Origin: Siphonodentalium dalli
Lineage: Eukaryota; Mollusca; Scaphopoda; Gadilida; Siphonodentaliidae
Assembly: GCA_032622095.1 (NCBI GenBank)
Contig: CP136063.1
Span: 181,017,956-181,081,955, forward strand
DNA length: 64,000 bases
Direction: 5' to 3'
Below are positions 10,408-22,153 of this stretch, in pieces (the stretch's first letter is position 1; each line of letters opens with the position of its first letter). The position numbers were made by a program, and so were the translations under genes. The notes below the pieces were generated by a model, which was not told the origin of the DNA, ran no database searches, and saw only the letters and a program-made list of their open reading frames with translations.

Positions 10408-11130
10408 GTCAGTGACAGCACTTCAAATTTTGTAGGTCACACTCTTTGGTGAATGTTGGACAGTTACCTCAATCAAGAAGGATAATCATGTGTATGTCGT
10501 CCTCCAAAGTAGATAAATGCAGATTTTTGGCACCTAATTGTGCAAATTACACCATTGAAGTATTCATGAAAGGCACGTTACAATCAGTATAGAGTGAGTC
10601 TTATCAAAGACTGGGTTATGAAATATTATAGCAAATTTTCCATGTGAAACATATCAAAAAGACTCTAATTTGATAATTGTGCTCATGCCCAGAACACTCT
10701 GGCATGAATGATGGCCATTCTGGTAGCCATCCTGGCAGACATGAACTATTCCTATCACTCTTGCGTTAGTATGACTATGTTTTCATCTGATCATCTGACC
10801 ACATTTAAAAGAATTATGACAAAAATTTGCACAAGAAATTGTAAATTTCTTTAAAATACTGAAAAATCACAATTTTCATGCATTTTGACTAATAATTGTT
10901 TTAATAAGAAGGTTTTTTTTGTTTATCATTCTAGACTGAATGCGAACTGAATTATATTTTTACACATGAAACTTAACACGTTTACTTTTGCATGTAATTG
11001 AATGAAAGTTGGCAGTCAACGTGTTCAAAATAGAATGGTAGGGTATAACATCTTGCTTTATGGATGATATCTTGTATTATTCAGAGTAAATTTTGTGAAA
11101 TTAATGGCTAATGATACTTTTTTAAGCCAG

Positions 11131-11185
11131 GCCGTTGGAGAATAACGAGAATGAACAATGGCATCACAAGGATAAAAAAATTCAG
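11131..11185 (+). CDS. Exon 6 of the unidentified gene (tentative)
   Basis: A T-rich tract and AAGCCAG precede it; CAG|GTCAGA follows. Entering in phase 2 and leaving in phase 0, it encodes the polar segment PLENNENEQWHHKDKKIQ. It is the only reading that links exon 5 with exon 7 without a stop, but it is short and its donor is weak. Confidence 0.42.
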
Positions 11186-11237
11186 GTCAGATATATTTCT
11201 ATATATATTTATCAAAACATGTTGTCAGTTTGTATTA

Positions 11238-11497
11238 TTAACCTTTCATGATGGGAGCTATGTTGGTGCAGTATTAAAAATCCTGTGCCAGTGCATTCTC
11301 TTATATATGCGAGTCTCCCATAGGGAGCCTTGCATATATAAGAAAATGCACTGGCTGACAAGGTCAAGATAAATAGTGTTAGGCCAATGCATTCTCTTAT
11401 GTATGCGAGGCTCCCTATGGCAGACTCGCATATATAAGAGAATGCATTGGCACAGGGTTTTCGCAAAATTTCAGGAAGCTCCAGTCAAGAAAAGGTT
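11238..11497. mobile_element. Family A hairpin MITE (about 260 bp)
   Basis: TTAACCTTTCATGATGGGAG leads in, followed by two inverted hairpin cores and 'ggaagctccagtcaagaaaa'. The right TTAA has decayed to GTTACG. The loop of the first core reads TCCCATAGGGAGCC, that of the second CTCCCTATGGCAGA. Confidence 0.8.
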
Positions 11498-12880
11498 ACG
11501 GCACAGTAATTTTATTAGTTGTTTTACGAACAACAGGGGTGAATATCTCGGGATGTAGGAGGCGAAAAAAATTCTTAACTTACCAATCGTCGATTATCGA
11601 AATGACTGCTGATGGCTTCAAAGCATGTATATTCATATGAAATCATTCCTTGCTGTATTGCAAATTTAAATATTATTCATATAAACAAAACATTGATATC
11701 TTAACAATTTTCCCTTGTTATTGTCGGGTGGCCCCACTTTGTTGAGTAGAGCGATGCGATGAAATACATGTATTGGATAGGTCTTAGCCATAAGTTTCTG
11801 GGGATGAAGGCATGGATTGAACATTTTATTTGAGATATGTTCCAATGATTGAATAGTGTATTTTTTTCAATTCTTAGTCTATTGTTTTAAACTAAATTAC
11901 ATTGATGTCTGCTGCATGACAAAAATCAACCTTTTTGTGCTTTTTTCATAAAAAGTTATTCTTACGGTGATGGAGAAGTAAGTTTTTGCTGAAAGTTCTA
12001 ATGCAAATGGTACGATTATGGCGCAATGTACGATGAAAAGCATACATTATGTTCAATGGGTGTACAATTTGTCAAACCGATATTCAACGTGAAACCCAAA
12101 GATGGACCTTTTTTTTTAGGCATTTCTACAGCTAAATCACGAAATTCAATGACTATAAAACGCACACCACTGTACTCATCCATATCCGAATAATTGCCAA
12201 GGAGGACTAATTTTCAGAAAAAAGTTTTAATCCATAGCACTAAAATCAACATAAAAGAGGGCATCATTCGCCAAAACAAGGCAAACTTGATGTCTACATT
12301 TGGTAACACATACACAGATAAATCTTGTCCTCGTGAGTTTGGATTATCCTGTCTCGAGACCGGTTTATCTGATTGGTCTATTGTCTCGTCTCGAGACCAG
12401 TTTAATCCAATCGGGCTATTGACCAGGGTGTTATCTTCTATTCAAGTTTTGCTAGGTCAGTGCACATCACGATTCATCTGGATGACAAAATGACTGATAT
12501 GTTTTGAAGAAAATGAGTGGTTTGTTTACATTAGTTGAACTCAAATTATACCAAGAAGGAGTATTGGGGTGCATGCATGGTGGTCAGTTGTTTAATCTCG
12601 CAAACAAATCCAATTTCCTGCTCTGAATGCCAAAACATTGTCAAAATATTTATGCTCGCCAATCGAACATTGATTATATTCAGGAATAGATTTTCTTACT
12701 AATAGGTTCGTGTGTTAAATGAGATTAATTAAAGGTGTGACAATGAATTTAGAGGCAGTATTGCACAGACAGATTTTTAATTTTGATGAAAAATGTCAGT
12801 TGGGGAACTTCACCATTGCTTTTAATAAACCAACTAATTAAATTGGTGTCGCCTAAATTTTATTCCATGATATGTACTTA
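11498..12880. other. Intron 6, no recognised feature apart from a small repeat
   Basis: Around 12350-12412 there are two copies of 'ctcgagaccrgttta' with surrounding similarity. A 99-codon open frame (12194-12493) has no recognisable protein pattern and was not called. Confidence 0.4.
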
Positions 12881-13143
12881 TTAACACTTTCATGATGGGA
12901 GCTGCCCTGGTGCAGCATTAAAGACCCTGTGCCAGTGCATTCTCTTATATATGCGAGTCTCCCATAGTGAGCCTCGCATATATAAGAGAATTCATTGGCT
13001 TACAAGGTCAATGTAAATATTGTTAGGCCATTGTATTCTCTTATATATGCGAGGCTCCCTGTGGGAGACTTGCATATATAAGAGAATGTACTGGCACAGT
13101 GTTTTTGCAAAATTCCAAGAAACTCCAGTCATGGAAAGGTTAA
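12881..13143. mobile_element. Complete family A hairpin MITE (263 bp)
   Basis: TTAACACTTTCATGATGGGAG at the left and CCAGTCATGGAAAGGTTAA at the right, with TTAA on both ends. Inside are two inverted hairpin cores separated by 'ttacaaggtcaatgtaaata'. It ends 26 bp before exon 7, so it may influence the branch-point region of that intron. Confidence 0.85.
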
Positions 13144-13169
13144 TCGCCAGATCTGTATTAATGTTGTAG

Positions 13170-13278
13170 GCTCTGGATAATGCTCAGAACAATGAATCAG
13201 ACTTTCATGTACTGTGGAAGCTGATTAGAAATCACCTGCCCAGGGATAGGGAGTCAACCTTTTCTTTAATGACTGTTG
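13170..13278 (+). CDS. Exon 7 of the unidentified gene
   Basis: Acceptor TTAATGTTGTAG and strong donor GTAAGT bound 109 bp, phase 0 to phase 1; the other two frames contain stops. The peptide starts ALDNAQNNESDFHVLWKLIR, with one sequon (NES), and ends STFSLMTV. It looks helical and joins exon 8 in frame. Confidence 0.8.
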
Positions 13279-13309
13279 GTAAGTTCATCTAAAGTAGTGT
13301 TCAGAGGTC

Positions 13310-13376
13310 TGAATTGTGTTGGTCCATTGTGTTGGTCAATTGTGTTGGTGCGTTGCATTGGTCAGTTGCATTGCAA
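13310..13376. repeat. Imperfect GTGTTGGTC tandem repeat
   Basis: Units of about 11-15 bp such as 'tgtgttggtccat', 'tgtgttggtcaat' and 'tgtgttggtgcgt' repeat five times with decay. Confidence 0.6.
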
Positions 13377-13439
13377 TCAAATAATACGTTGTCTGCATTA
13401 ATCTGTTCACATGGGGGCATTGCACCATTACGCAGAGCT

Positions 13440-13620
13440 CACTATTGCAGCTAATATCATGTGCCAATGCATCCTCTTATATATGCAAGTTTCCCATGGG
13501 GAGCCTCGCATATATAAGAGAATACATTGGCCTAACAATATTTATTTGACCTTGTAGCCAGTCCATTCTCTTATATATGTGAGGCTCTCTTTGGGAGAGA
13601 ATGCACTCGCACATGTATAT
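13440..13620. mobile_element. Family A MITE, both ends eroded
   Basis: Two inverted hairpin cores are recognisable (13462-13530 and 13555-13612) with the 'cctaacaatatttatttgac' linker. The second core is partly deleted and neither TTAA shell is present. Confidence 0.7.
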
Positions 13621-13736
13621 TACACACCCAGAAAAACACAACTTGAATATCTCAGCTTTGGTATAGATGCTCACCACAGTTACATGGCTACCACATATAC
13701 TATGTCCACAGCCGTGATTGCACCTTGGGCCTACAG

Positions 13737-14169
13737 TTAAAGGTACTCAATCCGATCAGACGCTCCTAAATTACTATTTCTTTGGCTTCGGGGGTAAAAA
13801 ATATTTGATTCGAGTCGAGGAACCCACCCATCAAAGCTCAGAGTGATTAGATATCGATGTTAGAAGTTTGCTGTTTCTATTGTTTGTGGACCAGATCTTG
13901 TCCACGACCACGTGCTCAAATGGACCAATTGCGGTTGTAAGATTGATAACTTGAAAATCAAGTGGTTACTATTAACAATAATAACCACTTGATTTTAGAG
14001 TTATCCATTTTACAACCGCAATTTGTCCATTTGAGCACGTGGTCGTGGACAAGATCTGTAATCACTGAGCTTTGACGGGTAGGTTCCTCGACTCGAATCA
14101 AATATTTTTTACCCCCGAAGCCAAAGAAATAGTAATTTAGGAGCATCTGATCGGATTGAGTACCTTTAA
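13737..14169. mobile_element. Complete family D TTAA MITE (433 bp)
   Basis: TTAAAGGTACTCAATCCGAT and ATCGGATTGAGTACCTTTAA are near-perfect TIRs with TTAA. The arms stay complementary almost to the centre near 13970, including 'gaccacgtgctcaaatgg' and 'ccatttgagcacgtggtc', so the whole element can form one long hairpin. Confidence 0.85.
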
Positions 14170-14689
14170 ATTGTAAAAAAGAAACTAGAAACTATATGCA
14201 TGGTCCAATGCTATGCACAATAGAGAACTACTATACATAACAATATCCTCTAATTGGTCCCTGAAATGAGTCAGTTATATCTGTGTAAATTGCATTCATA
14301 AATTACCACATGTATTTACTTACCAAAATTAGGTGCATATCCCGCAAAACTTAATCTTGCAAACTCCAGCACTGATATATTACACACCCACAGTGGGCAG
14401 CACAGTTTACTGCTGGAGATCGCAGCCAATTAAACACAAATCCTGTGACAGGTGGTCAGTATTTTCATGTGCTATGACTAACTTCTGCCAACAAAATGTG
14501 TAAATGTTTATGCTGCAATAAATGAAATGCAATAAAACATCTAATAAATTATTTCTCTTAATATTTGGACAATTGTGGACTTTGGATTATATTTCAATAG
14601 ATTATGTCAACGTCAAGTGATCATAGGATTTTATAAAATGGTAACTTTGTTAATTGTAAGAGATTATTTCATGGCCCGATTCAACTCTA

Positions 14690-15550
14690 TAGGGAAGCAT
14701 AGCAGGGGTACCTGACATTGCTCGGGTGAAGAAGGCGTAATTTATTAATGGCCCTTCATCTCATTTAAACTAATTATTAGTCATCTGGGGTAAACAACAC
14801 CTATTGCATGACTCTCTCTATAAAATTACATCTATCTTTTAAGTTGATAATAAACACTCTTTATTGCAAATTGTGAGTGCCTCTTTAAGTCATTTGAGAT
14901 CAACAACACCCATCCTGTGACAATCTCCCAAGTAATTTTACATTTGTGCACCAATTTTCCCACATAACGTCTGGGCTAATAACAAACGCTCTTTATTGAT
15001 CATATCATCTATTAGTCCCCCTTTAAGTCATCTGAGGTCAAAGGTGCCTGTTCCATGACAGTGCCTTGTCAGGTGACCCATCTGTTCCAATGTTCCTACA
15101 TATCTTCTAAGCTGACAAGAAACGCTCTTTATTGCTCATATTTCCCCTTTAAGTTTTATGAGGTCAACAGCATCTATCTCATGACACTCTATGGGTCAGT
15201 TTATCCCCGTGTTTCAATTTTCACTGACCAGATTGCAACCATTTTTGGTATATAGTTAATTATTTAGCTCAGTTAATTAGTATTGCCCTTTTAAGACATG
15301 TGATGTCAACAGGACCTATCTAATAAGATCCACAGGGTCAAAGTACTCACATTTTCAGCTCCGAGGGTCCAACCGTTTGGTCGCTTCTAACCAGAATATA
15401 TATAAAACAATTATTAGTGCCCTTTTAAGATATCTGAGGTGAATGGGACATATCTAATAATGTTCCCCTTGTCAAACTAACCCTATGCAAATTTTCAGCT
15501 CTGATGGTCCAGCCGTTTGGTCGCCTTTAACAAACAAAATTGAGTTTTCT
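14690..15550. repeat. Tandem array of about 130-150 bp units
   Basis: At least six diverged units share 'cctttaagtcatctgaggtc', 'aacaccyatc.catgacactct' and 'taacaaacgctctttattg'. The last two units also share 'ttttcagctc.gakggtccarccgtttggtcgc'. No protein is encoded; short open frames are shadows. Confidence 0.7.
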
Positions 15551-15585
15551 TAATATAGAGAACTGACTGAGCAGAGTTGAAGTAT

Positions 15586-15838
15586 AATCCTTTCTATACT
15601 AAATGGACTCTTCCATTCAGTTATAAAAGTATACATTGGAATGTTCTATTATTCATTTGGAGGGGCATTCAGGTAATAAAAGCAGACAGACAGAAAAACA
15701 GATAATACAAGATTTGAATGATTAATATTCATTGATGGGAAATATTCTGACAATAAGTTCAACAAATGACTTAAATTATTATATGAACATTTCCTGAGGG
15801 AACTACTCGTCATTGAGTATTTAGTATGGAAATGGTCA
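15586..15838. mobile_element. Family B MITE (about 253 bp), TTAA eroded
   Basis: Left 'cctttctatactaaatggac' and right 'gagtatttagtatggaaatgg' match the family reference, with the 'acaataagttcaacaaatga' fold inside. Flanking TTAA tetranucleotides have mutated. Confidence 0.75.
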
Positions 15839-15907
15839 ACTAATCCTCACCATCAAAGGGGATTTAAATGATTTTCAAATTGTGTTATTTACATTTTCCA
15901 TGTAGAG

Positions 15908-16082
15908 TAGTTCAGTATGTCCCGACTCCCAACCTAAAACTTACTCATTCTAATCATATAGATATCATTTTAGGTGACAAGTCATACAGCATGTTGGGGA
16001 TAAAGACAGCTCTGAGGTATTCTGGTTCTAATGTCTTATCGATTTGTTTGACCTGCGGCCAGCGAACAGAAATAAACCTGAG
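15908..16082 (+). CDS. Exon 8 of the unidentified gene
   Basis: The exon begins after CATGTAGAG and ends before GTTAGA; it is 175 bp, phase 1 to phase 2. The peptide has strand-like parts (VVQYVPTPNLKLTHSNHIDI, ILGDKSYSMLGIKTALRYSG) and a CLTCGQRTEINLR end with a close cysteine pair. Both splice sites are non-ideal, but they are the only ones that keep phase with exons 7 and 9. An earlier donor (GTGACA after ATTTTAG) would break the link. Confidence 0.68.
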
Positions 16083-16144
16083 GTTAGATTCATAACTTTG
16101 ATATAGATTATCTGACATTTGTTGAATGAGATTGAACAGCCCTC

Positions 16145-16222
16145 AAAATATGGGGCCGGACATTTGTAGAATGAGGTCCCCAGAAGGTGAATTTAGTGAT
16201 GCTACCTCGCACAACCGTGATC
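16145..16222. mobile_element. Family C MITE fragment
   Basis: 'gacatttgtagaatgaggtc', then 'cagaaggtgaatttagtgat' and 'gctacctcgca', the left-arm pattern of family C. Confidence 0.55.
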
Positions 16223-16239
16223 CATCAACAGTTTCCTTT

Positions 16240-16680
16240 AGCTCACTCTACAGGTCACATCTCTCATCCGAGCGTCACCAAACTTTTATGGAACTTGGGG
16301 ATGACCTCTTTTACTGAAATTTGTTTTAAAATATGGCTGCCAGCAGCCATCTTGGATTTTTATGTTGAATCAATCGGCACATCCGCATTTATTGGAGAAT
16401 TGTTTTGAAAATTTACAGGCATGTTTAGGATCACCTATAAATGGGAGGTATAAAATTTTGATGAAAAACATTGCCATTGGCAGCCATCTTGGATTTTACT
16501 CTTTGCATATCTAAATCCTTCGGCAGACCCTACAGATAACATCCCTCATCCGATCATCACCAGACTTTATATGGATCTTTGGGGTGACCACTAAATTGGA
16601 GCCATCAAATTTATTCAAATGTTTTTGAAAAATATGGCCACCAGTGGCCATATTTGATTTTACTCTTTACATGACTGCGG
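16240..16680. repeat. Three repeat units of 'gccatcttggattttactct' type
   Basis: Units at about 16250, 16520 and 16600 share 'tacagataacatccctcatcc', 'atcaccagactttatatgg' and 'ggccatcttggattttactc'. They belong to the same family as the array at 25764-27110. Confidence 0.6.
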
Positions 16681-17019
16681 TAGGAGATGAGTCCATGCTG
16701 AATGAGGACCACAAAAAACAGATATAACCCCCACATGTACATATGCCAACGGACCAATGGGTTTTTATTTTGTAGTTTAAGTTGTGTCTCTACCAAAACA
16801 TATGTCAATCAACTGATTTTTATTTTTAATAATCACTAAATATTTGGCAAGTAAGTGATCATGATGGGTGTGTGTGAGAGAGTTAGAAGTCATCTTTAAC
16901 AATTGTATTATATATTTTGCTATTTAACAATGTCTATATATTAACCATTTCTTTAATAGATTCTTATTGATGGGTAGTTCCCTTAAGAAATTTCAGACAA
17001 TATTCCAATGTATACAGAG

Positions 17020-17151
17020 AGAGTAATCACTTGACTGAACTTGTGATGTCAAATAATTCATGAGTGGCAGGGACGTGTACAAAGTTTTACAAAATAGTCC
17101 TTGCCTTGAATGAATCATTTCACGTCTCCAGTTCAATCAAGTGATTACTCT
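17020..17151. repeat. Foldback palindrome (about 130 bp)
   Basis: Arms 'agagtaatcacttgactgaac' and 'gttcaatcaagtgattactc' pair, with further partial pairing inward ('gtgatgtcaaataattcat' against 'atgaatcatttcacg') around a centre near 17085. Confidence 0.75.
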
Positions 17152-17155
17152 GTTT

Positions 17156-17790
17156 TTAGCTCACCTGAGACGAAGTCTCCGGTGGAGCTATAGTTATCAC
17201 TCCTCAGCCGTCGTCCGTCCGTCTGTCCATCGTGCCGTCTGTCTGTCGTTCCGTCTGTCCGTCCACCAAGAATCATCTTCTCCAGAACCGTAAGATGGAA
17301 CAGGTTCATATTTGGTGTGGATGTTCCCTAGGTGAATCTCATTCAGATTTGTTCAAATGAGGTCATCAGGTCAATTAGTTGAAAAAGCAGGGCCCCAACT
17401 AATCCTTCATAGTAATTCTTAGAACGACTTCTTTTCCAGAACTATAAGGCCTAATGGGTTCATATTTGGTTGATTAGTTGAGAAACAAGGGCCATAACTC
17501 ATAGTAATTCTTACAATGACTTCTTCTCAAGGAATATTGTGCTGATTAAGCTTATATTTGGTACGGAGGGACCTTGGTTGACTGGGGTTCAGATTTGTTC
17601 AAATGGGGTCACTGGGTCAAATAGGGGCAGAGCCAGGGACATAACTTTAAAAACCAAAAATTTCATTTTTGCATTTTGACCTTTAATTTTTTATCGACAC
17701 ATCACGGCCTCATATTTCTTACCTAGATTTTTCTTAGCACGTTCTTCAACTGTATGGATTTTGGTATTGTTTATTTAACCCTTTCCACTC
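17156..17790. repeat. TAGCTCACCTGAG hairpin repeat
   Basis: Opens with the hairpin 'tagctcacctgagacgaa' / 'gtctccggtggagcta', then a GTCCGTCCGTCTGTCC run and three units of 'cagaaccgtaagatgg..aatgggttcatatttggt..gttcaaatgaggtca'. A shorter relative lies at 20810-21135. I associate this hairpin-plus-GTCC layout with molluscan interspersed repeats (from memory). Confidence 0.65.
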
Positions 17791-18147
17791 TTGTTTTTAT
17801 ATAAAATTCATCCAAGACAGGATTACTCAAACATTTTTCATCTGATTGACACCAAATTTGGTATATGAAATTTTGACACTTATATACAGATCAAGTTGAT
17901 CCGATATATTTTAACAGAGTTATGGCGCTTTATAATTCACACCTCTTTGCTATGCACTATGAATTTTTAAGAGAACACTGAAGCCTGTATTATTGAAAAA
18001 GTCAATTTATCACAGTGTGGACACCTGATACTCTGGCTGAAGACTGCTTGCTTCAGACCAGTTTACCATCTGTCATTACATGACATGACATTAGTTAAAC
18101 ACCTATTCTACAAGAATAAATAGGAATAGTCCATTGTTCATTTCTTC

Positions 18148-18285
18148 AAGTCTGGACATAGTGTGTCTGACATTTGCAGAATGAGGTTCCCAGATGGTGA
18201 ATTTAGTGTTGCTACCCCGTGCAGCAGGCTAGCATCACCAAATACACCCTCCAGGACCTAATTCTGCTTAGGCCTCATCTTCTGG
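18148..18285. mobile_element. Family C MITE, left part
   Basis: 'tcaagtctggacatagtgtg' matches the family C terminus; then 'gaatgaggttcccagatgg' and its mirrored 'ccctccaggacctaattctg'. It ends at 'aggcctcatcttctggga', where the interior begins in longer copies. Confidence 0.65.
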
Positions 18286-18654
18286 GACAAAAAAATAAAT
18301 TTTAAAATTTGAACAAAGTGACACCATTATAACATCTGCAGAGTTATGAAACTTTACTCTTTAATGAAATTATGGAAACATTCCACCCTCCCCCATCCAT
18401 CCCCTCCCACATGGCCCAGACCCACCCTGCCATCAACCAACATCCCTTCCAAGCCATATCACCTCTCAATTTAATTAATACCTCTTCTCACCACAGAAGC
18501 ATATATATCTGCAAAGACACAGGTCATTAATTTAGATTAGAATAATAGATGTCATCTGGATAGTTTATGTAAACATATCTGTAGCAATTTAAAAACAAAC
18601 TGGTGCTCCCAAGGTTAGGTGATGACTGCCATTCAATGGTACTGTGAACGGCTT

Positions 18655-20708
18655 AGATTTCTTCAAGTCTGGAAATAGTGTGTCTGACATTTACAGAGTG
18701 AGGTCCCCAGATGGTGAATTTAGTGTTGCTACCCCATACAGAATGCTAGCATCACCAAAAAAACCCTCCAGGGACCTAATTCTTCTTAGGCCTCATCTTC
18801 TGGGAAGTATCCTAAGTATCAAATTGACAGTTTGTTTTAGTCACTTTTTTCCACCTGTTCAGTTTCAATGTCCCCCTAATTTGCAGAAGATAAAATTCAT
18901 AATTGAGGTGCTCAATGGGTGTGTATCACCAACTTCATCTGTAGGACTTCAATCTGTTCCTATGTTTTATTGGCCATTGAGGCCTAATCAGATTGAGAAT
19001 GCAGGCCTCAGCCTAGGGGTCCAGGAAATTTAGGGAGACTTCAGGAAATTTAGGGAGACTTCAGGGAGAAGTGGGGAGACTACCAAAAATTGACAATTTT
19101 CAAATATCGCTTTATTTTATAACATCTGACAATAAAAATTTTAAAAAGATGAAATAAAACTAAAAAAATTTGACTTTATCTGAAATTAGCTTAAAGGCAC
19201 GTGCGGCCTTAATTGTCGAAAATATTCATATTTGTTCCAAACACCGTAAACAGAAAAACAGTAAAACGCATACAGTTCCGTTCATATATACCATGACCAT
19301 CGCGTAAACAGCATGTTATCATAAAGATCTACTATATTTTACCTAAGCAAGAGCCTGATTGTGTTACAGAAGACAGCACAATGCTACTGGCTAATCACAC
19401 ACAAATGGCATAAACGCTCTTTATTAGTTCCATATCAGGTATTCACCAACAAAGAACGCTCTTTATGTTTACCATCATAATATAAACAAACACCAGAAAA
19501 AGTTACTTTTTACGCTTTTGTTTACAAAACAATGGTCAAACATATGACCATAACATACTGTTTATGCGATATTTCTTATTTGTATACGGACAACGTCTAT
19601 CTACATTTTGATGTTCTTTCTGTTTGTGGCGGTTTTTGACGGGTGGAGATATTTTCACAGGATACCCACCGCCAAGGCCAACCGTGTCTTTAATCAATTG
19701 TTATTATACATTTTAAATTTTTGGAAATGTTTTGTGTAGCTATCATTTAAGCAAGACAATTATCAAGTTACAGTAGTAGTTAATTTTTTAACTAAATGAA
19801 AGTAGTATTATTTCCTAGACTGCAGCCTGGAAGATACGTTTGTACAGTCTGAATTATGATGCATGTAACTTTGTAAGTTTAATTTGGTCACGGCTGTAAT
19901 GTGGGTGTCCGCTAAAATAAACAATAAGGAATAACTAACAAAGGAGTTGCAAAAGCTTTTATTAATTAATGGCCTCCCTTAATTAATGCCAACATCACTG
20001 GTATAATCCGATTAAAGCAACAAACTTGACATTATTTTATTTACGGAAGCGGTCTCTTCAAAAAGTCCAACGCGGTCTCTTCAAAAAGTCCGACGCTTTA
20101 CCGAAACGAACTTCCGAAGCGCCTGGTATATACTCTGATAATGTCGTAATTGTTTTATATCTGAAAAGTGGGACAGCGGTCTTTTAAGTTAATTAAAACA
20201 TTTATTTGTGACACTCACGATGGTCAGTAACAACACAGATGCGAACATCTCATCGTGTTTTCAGCGTGTCAAAACATTCGTGATTAACATTCATTACCGC
20301 AAAGGGATCGAACAAAGGCGACTGAATAACAACACAAAACAATAGGTCATATTTTATTTTTTATTTTAAACACTTGGGTCTTTGTCTCTGCATCGTCTGT
20401 TTCTTTTTGGGATGGCCGCCACAATTCATCTATATACGGACATGTCCGGGAAAAAAAACTAGAAAAAAAAATTAAGAAAAAAAAATAAAATCATCCAACT
20501 AAAATTGAAGGCGACTTCGATTTCGCCTTAGAGCGACGACAGGGCAAGTCAGCCACAGTAAGGCGACAATCTCGCCCGAGTCGCCTTGTGAGCTGAGGCC
20601 TGTGAGGATTAATTCGGTGATGCTAGCCTGCCTTACGGAATATTGTCATTAAATCCACATTTTGGGGACCTAATTCTGCAAATGTCAGACATACTAAATT
20701 CAGGCTTG
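18655..20708. mobile_element. Family C MITE split by a later insertion
   Basis: The left portion (18655-19001) runs 'tcaagtctggaaatagtgtg' through 'gaggcctaatcagattgaga'. The right portion (20603-20708) resumes with 'gaggattaattcggtgatgc' and closes with 'actaaattcaggcttgg'. The two parts align with the start and end of the intact copy at 54220-54640. Confidence 0.65.
19002..20602. mobile_element. hAT-like nonautonomous element nested in a family C MITE (1601 bp)
   Basis: An exact 11-bp TIR, CAGGCCTCAGC at the left and GCTGAGGCCTG at the right, is flanked by TGAGAATG and TGAGGATT, an imperfect 8-bp duplication (6 of 8). TIRs starting CAGG with 8-bp duplications fit the hAT superfamily. No transposase frame is visible. 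Near the left end are 'agggagacttcagg' direct repeats; near the right end are A-rich tracts and 'gcgacttcgatttcgccttagagcgac' (in pieces). Confidence 0.65.
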
Positions 20709-20809
20709 GCCATATCATATTATTTTCTTAATCACCACTTATCCAGATGAAATCATACCACTAATTTTCAAAGAAAAATTGGGGGGTATATATTGGATTA
20801 AATTTGTCT

Positions 20810-21135
20810 TCTATCTGTCAGGCTTCCACCTGTCTGCCTGTTGGGATGTCTATCCATCCATCTATCAACAATTGTTTTCTTCTCCATATTAAAGACGGAA
20901 TGTGTTTAAATAGTTCAGTGTACATGTTCCCTAGGTGTCTCACAATCAGATTTGTTCAATTAAGTTCATCACATCAAATACATGTAGGTGCGAAGCCAGG
21001 GCCATAGCTCTTTCCCTCCATAGTAATTCTTAAAATAGTTTTTTCTCAAGAACCATTGGGCCTATATAGCTTATATTTGGTATGGAGGGGCCTTGGGTGA
21101 CCCGGGTTCAGATTTGTTCAAATGGGGTCATTTTT
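20810..21135. repeat. Relative of the 17156 repeat
   Basis: Shares 'cctaggtgtctcacaatcag', 'gaagccagggccatagctc' and 'tttggtatggaggggccttgg' with 17330-17640, without the opening hairpin. Confidence 0.55.
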
Positions 21136-21245
21136 AGGAAATGAGGTCCCCAGAGGGTGAATTCGGTGATGTTAGTCCACCTTGTGGAATACTGTCATTA
21201 AATTCACCTGCAAAGGTCAGACACACTAAATACAGACTCGGCTGT
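21135..21245. mobile_element. Family C MITE fragment
   Basis: 'aaatgaggtccccagagggtg' is followed by 'aattcggtgatgttagtcc' and a truncated mirrored arm closing 'cagacacactaaatacag'. The preceding repeat and this fragment parallel 20600-20780, and both are followed by 'tttttcaaagaaaaattggggg', which suggests a local duplication. Confidence 0.6.
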
Positions 21246-22153
21246 TCCAATATTAGTTTTTTAACTACCACTTATCCAGGTGAAATCATACCCTGATTTT
21301 TCAAAGAAAAATTGGGGGGTTTTATTGATATTACTAGATGAATGGATCTCATAGATGAGGATTCACATTTGTTCTAATAGGGGCAGAGATAAAGAGATTT
21401 AACTCTCCTCTATGCTGTTTGGTACTGGTATAATAATATTGATTTCTAGACAGCCTGGGTGGGGGCAATGTTTGAGGCAATGGGGAGGGAGTGTAGAGGG
21501 GTGGAGATTTGACCCCCTACTTTGATCAAAAGTTAAACAGTTAAAAATTTCTTGCTTGATACTACATTAGTTGTAGATTAGATGTTCACACCAAAAATAA
21601 GTTAGAATTGTTCTTGTAGTTTGGTTTGATTTTCTAACATGTATGTTTTTAAACCATCAGTCCATATGTTTCTACTTCAGGTTAAACTGTTGGACTGAAT
21701 TGGCCACAAATTTTAACTTTATGGGGGGTGTCATGTTGGTAATTATCAAACGTTTGAGAGCTTGAAGTACTGGTACCAGTTGTAAAATTCAACCTAAAAG
21801 GAATGTACAAACGGATTTTTGTGAACTTAGTACTGTGGTATGATTGTCCTCTTTAAAAGGTAAGAGGTTGGAGATTTGTCAGTGATGTGCAATTAGAAAT
21901 TTCAAGGTGAAGAGCCCTGCTCATCTGAGAACATCCAGCTATGTCCATGTTTAGAACTACTTGTCTTAAGTGATTTTGACAAGTACTGACTCTTGTAGTC
22001 TTCAGAGTCCCCGTCTTCTCAGTCCTTACAGTCTGGTGAGCGACCCACAGTCATTGACTGTCTTGTTTATATTCTACTATAAACATATAACTTACCATAA
22101 ATCCAAATAATACCACTGTTAGTTTTTTTGTAATAATGTACTCTTTGTTGCAG
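21246..22153. other. Intron 8, mostly unique
   Basis: No recognised element apart from the duplicated 'cacttatccaggtgaaatca' segment shared with 20747. Nothing coding is supported. Confidence 0.4.

Noticed and set aside
12194-12493. 99-codon plus-strand frame
   Set aside because: No recognisable protein pattern, no splice or promoter context, and part of it lies on a local direct repeat.
15959-15975. Donor at ATTTTAG|GTGACA inside exon 8
   Set aside because: Ending the exon there would leave phase 1, which does not match exon 9 entering in phase 2.
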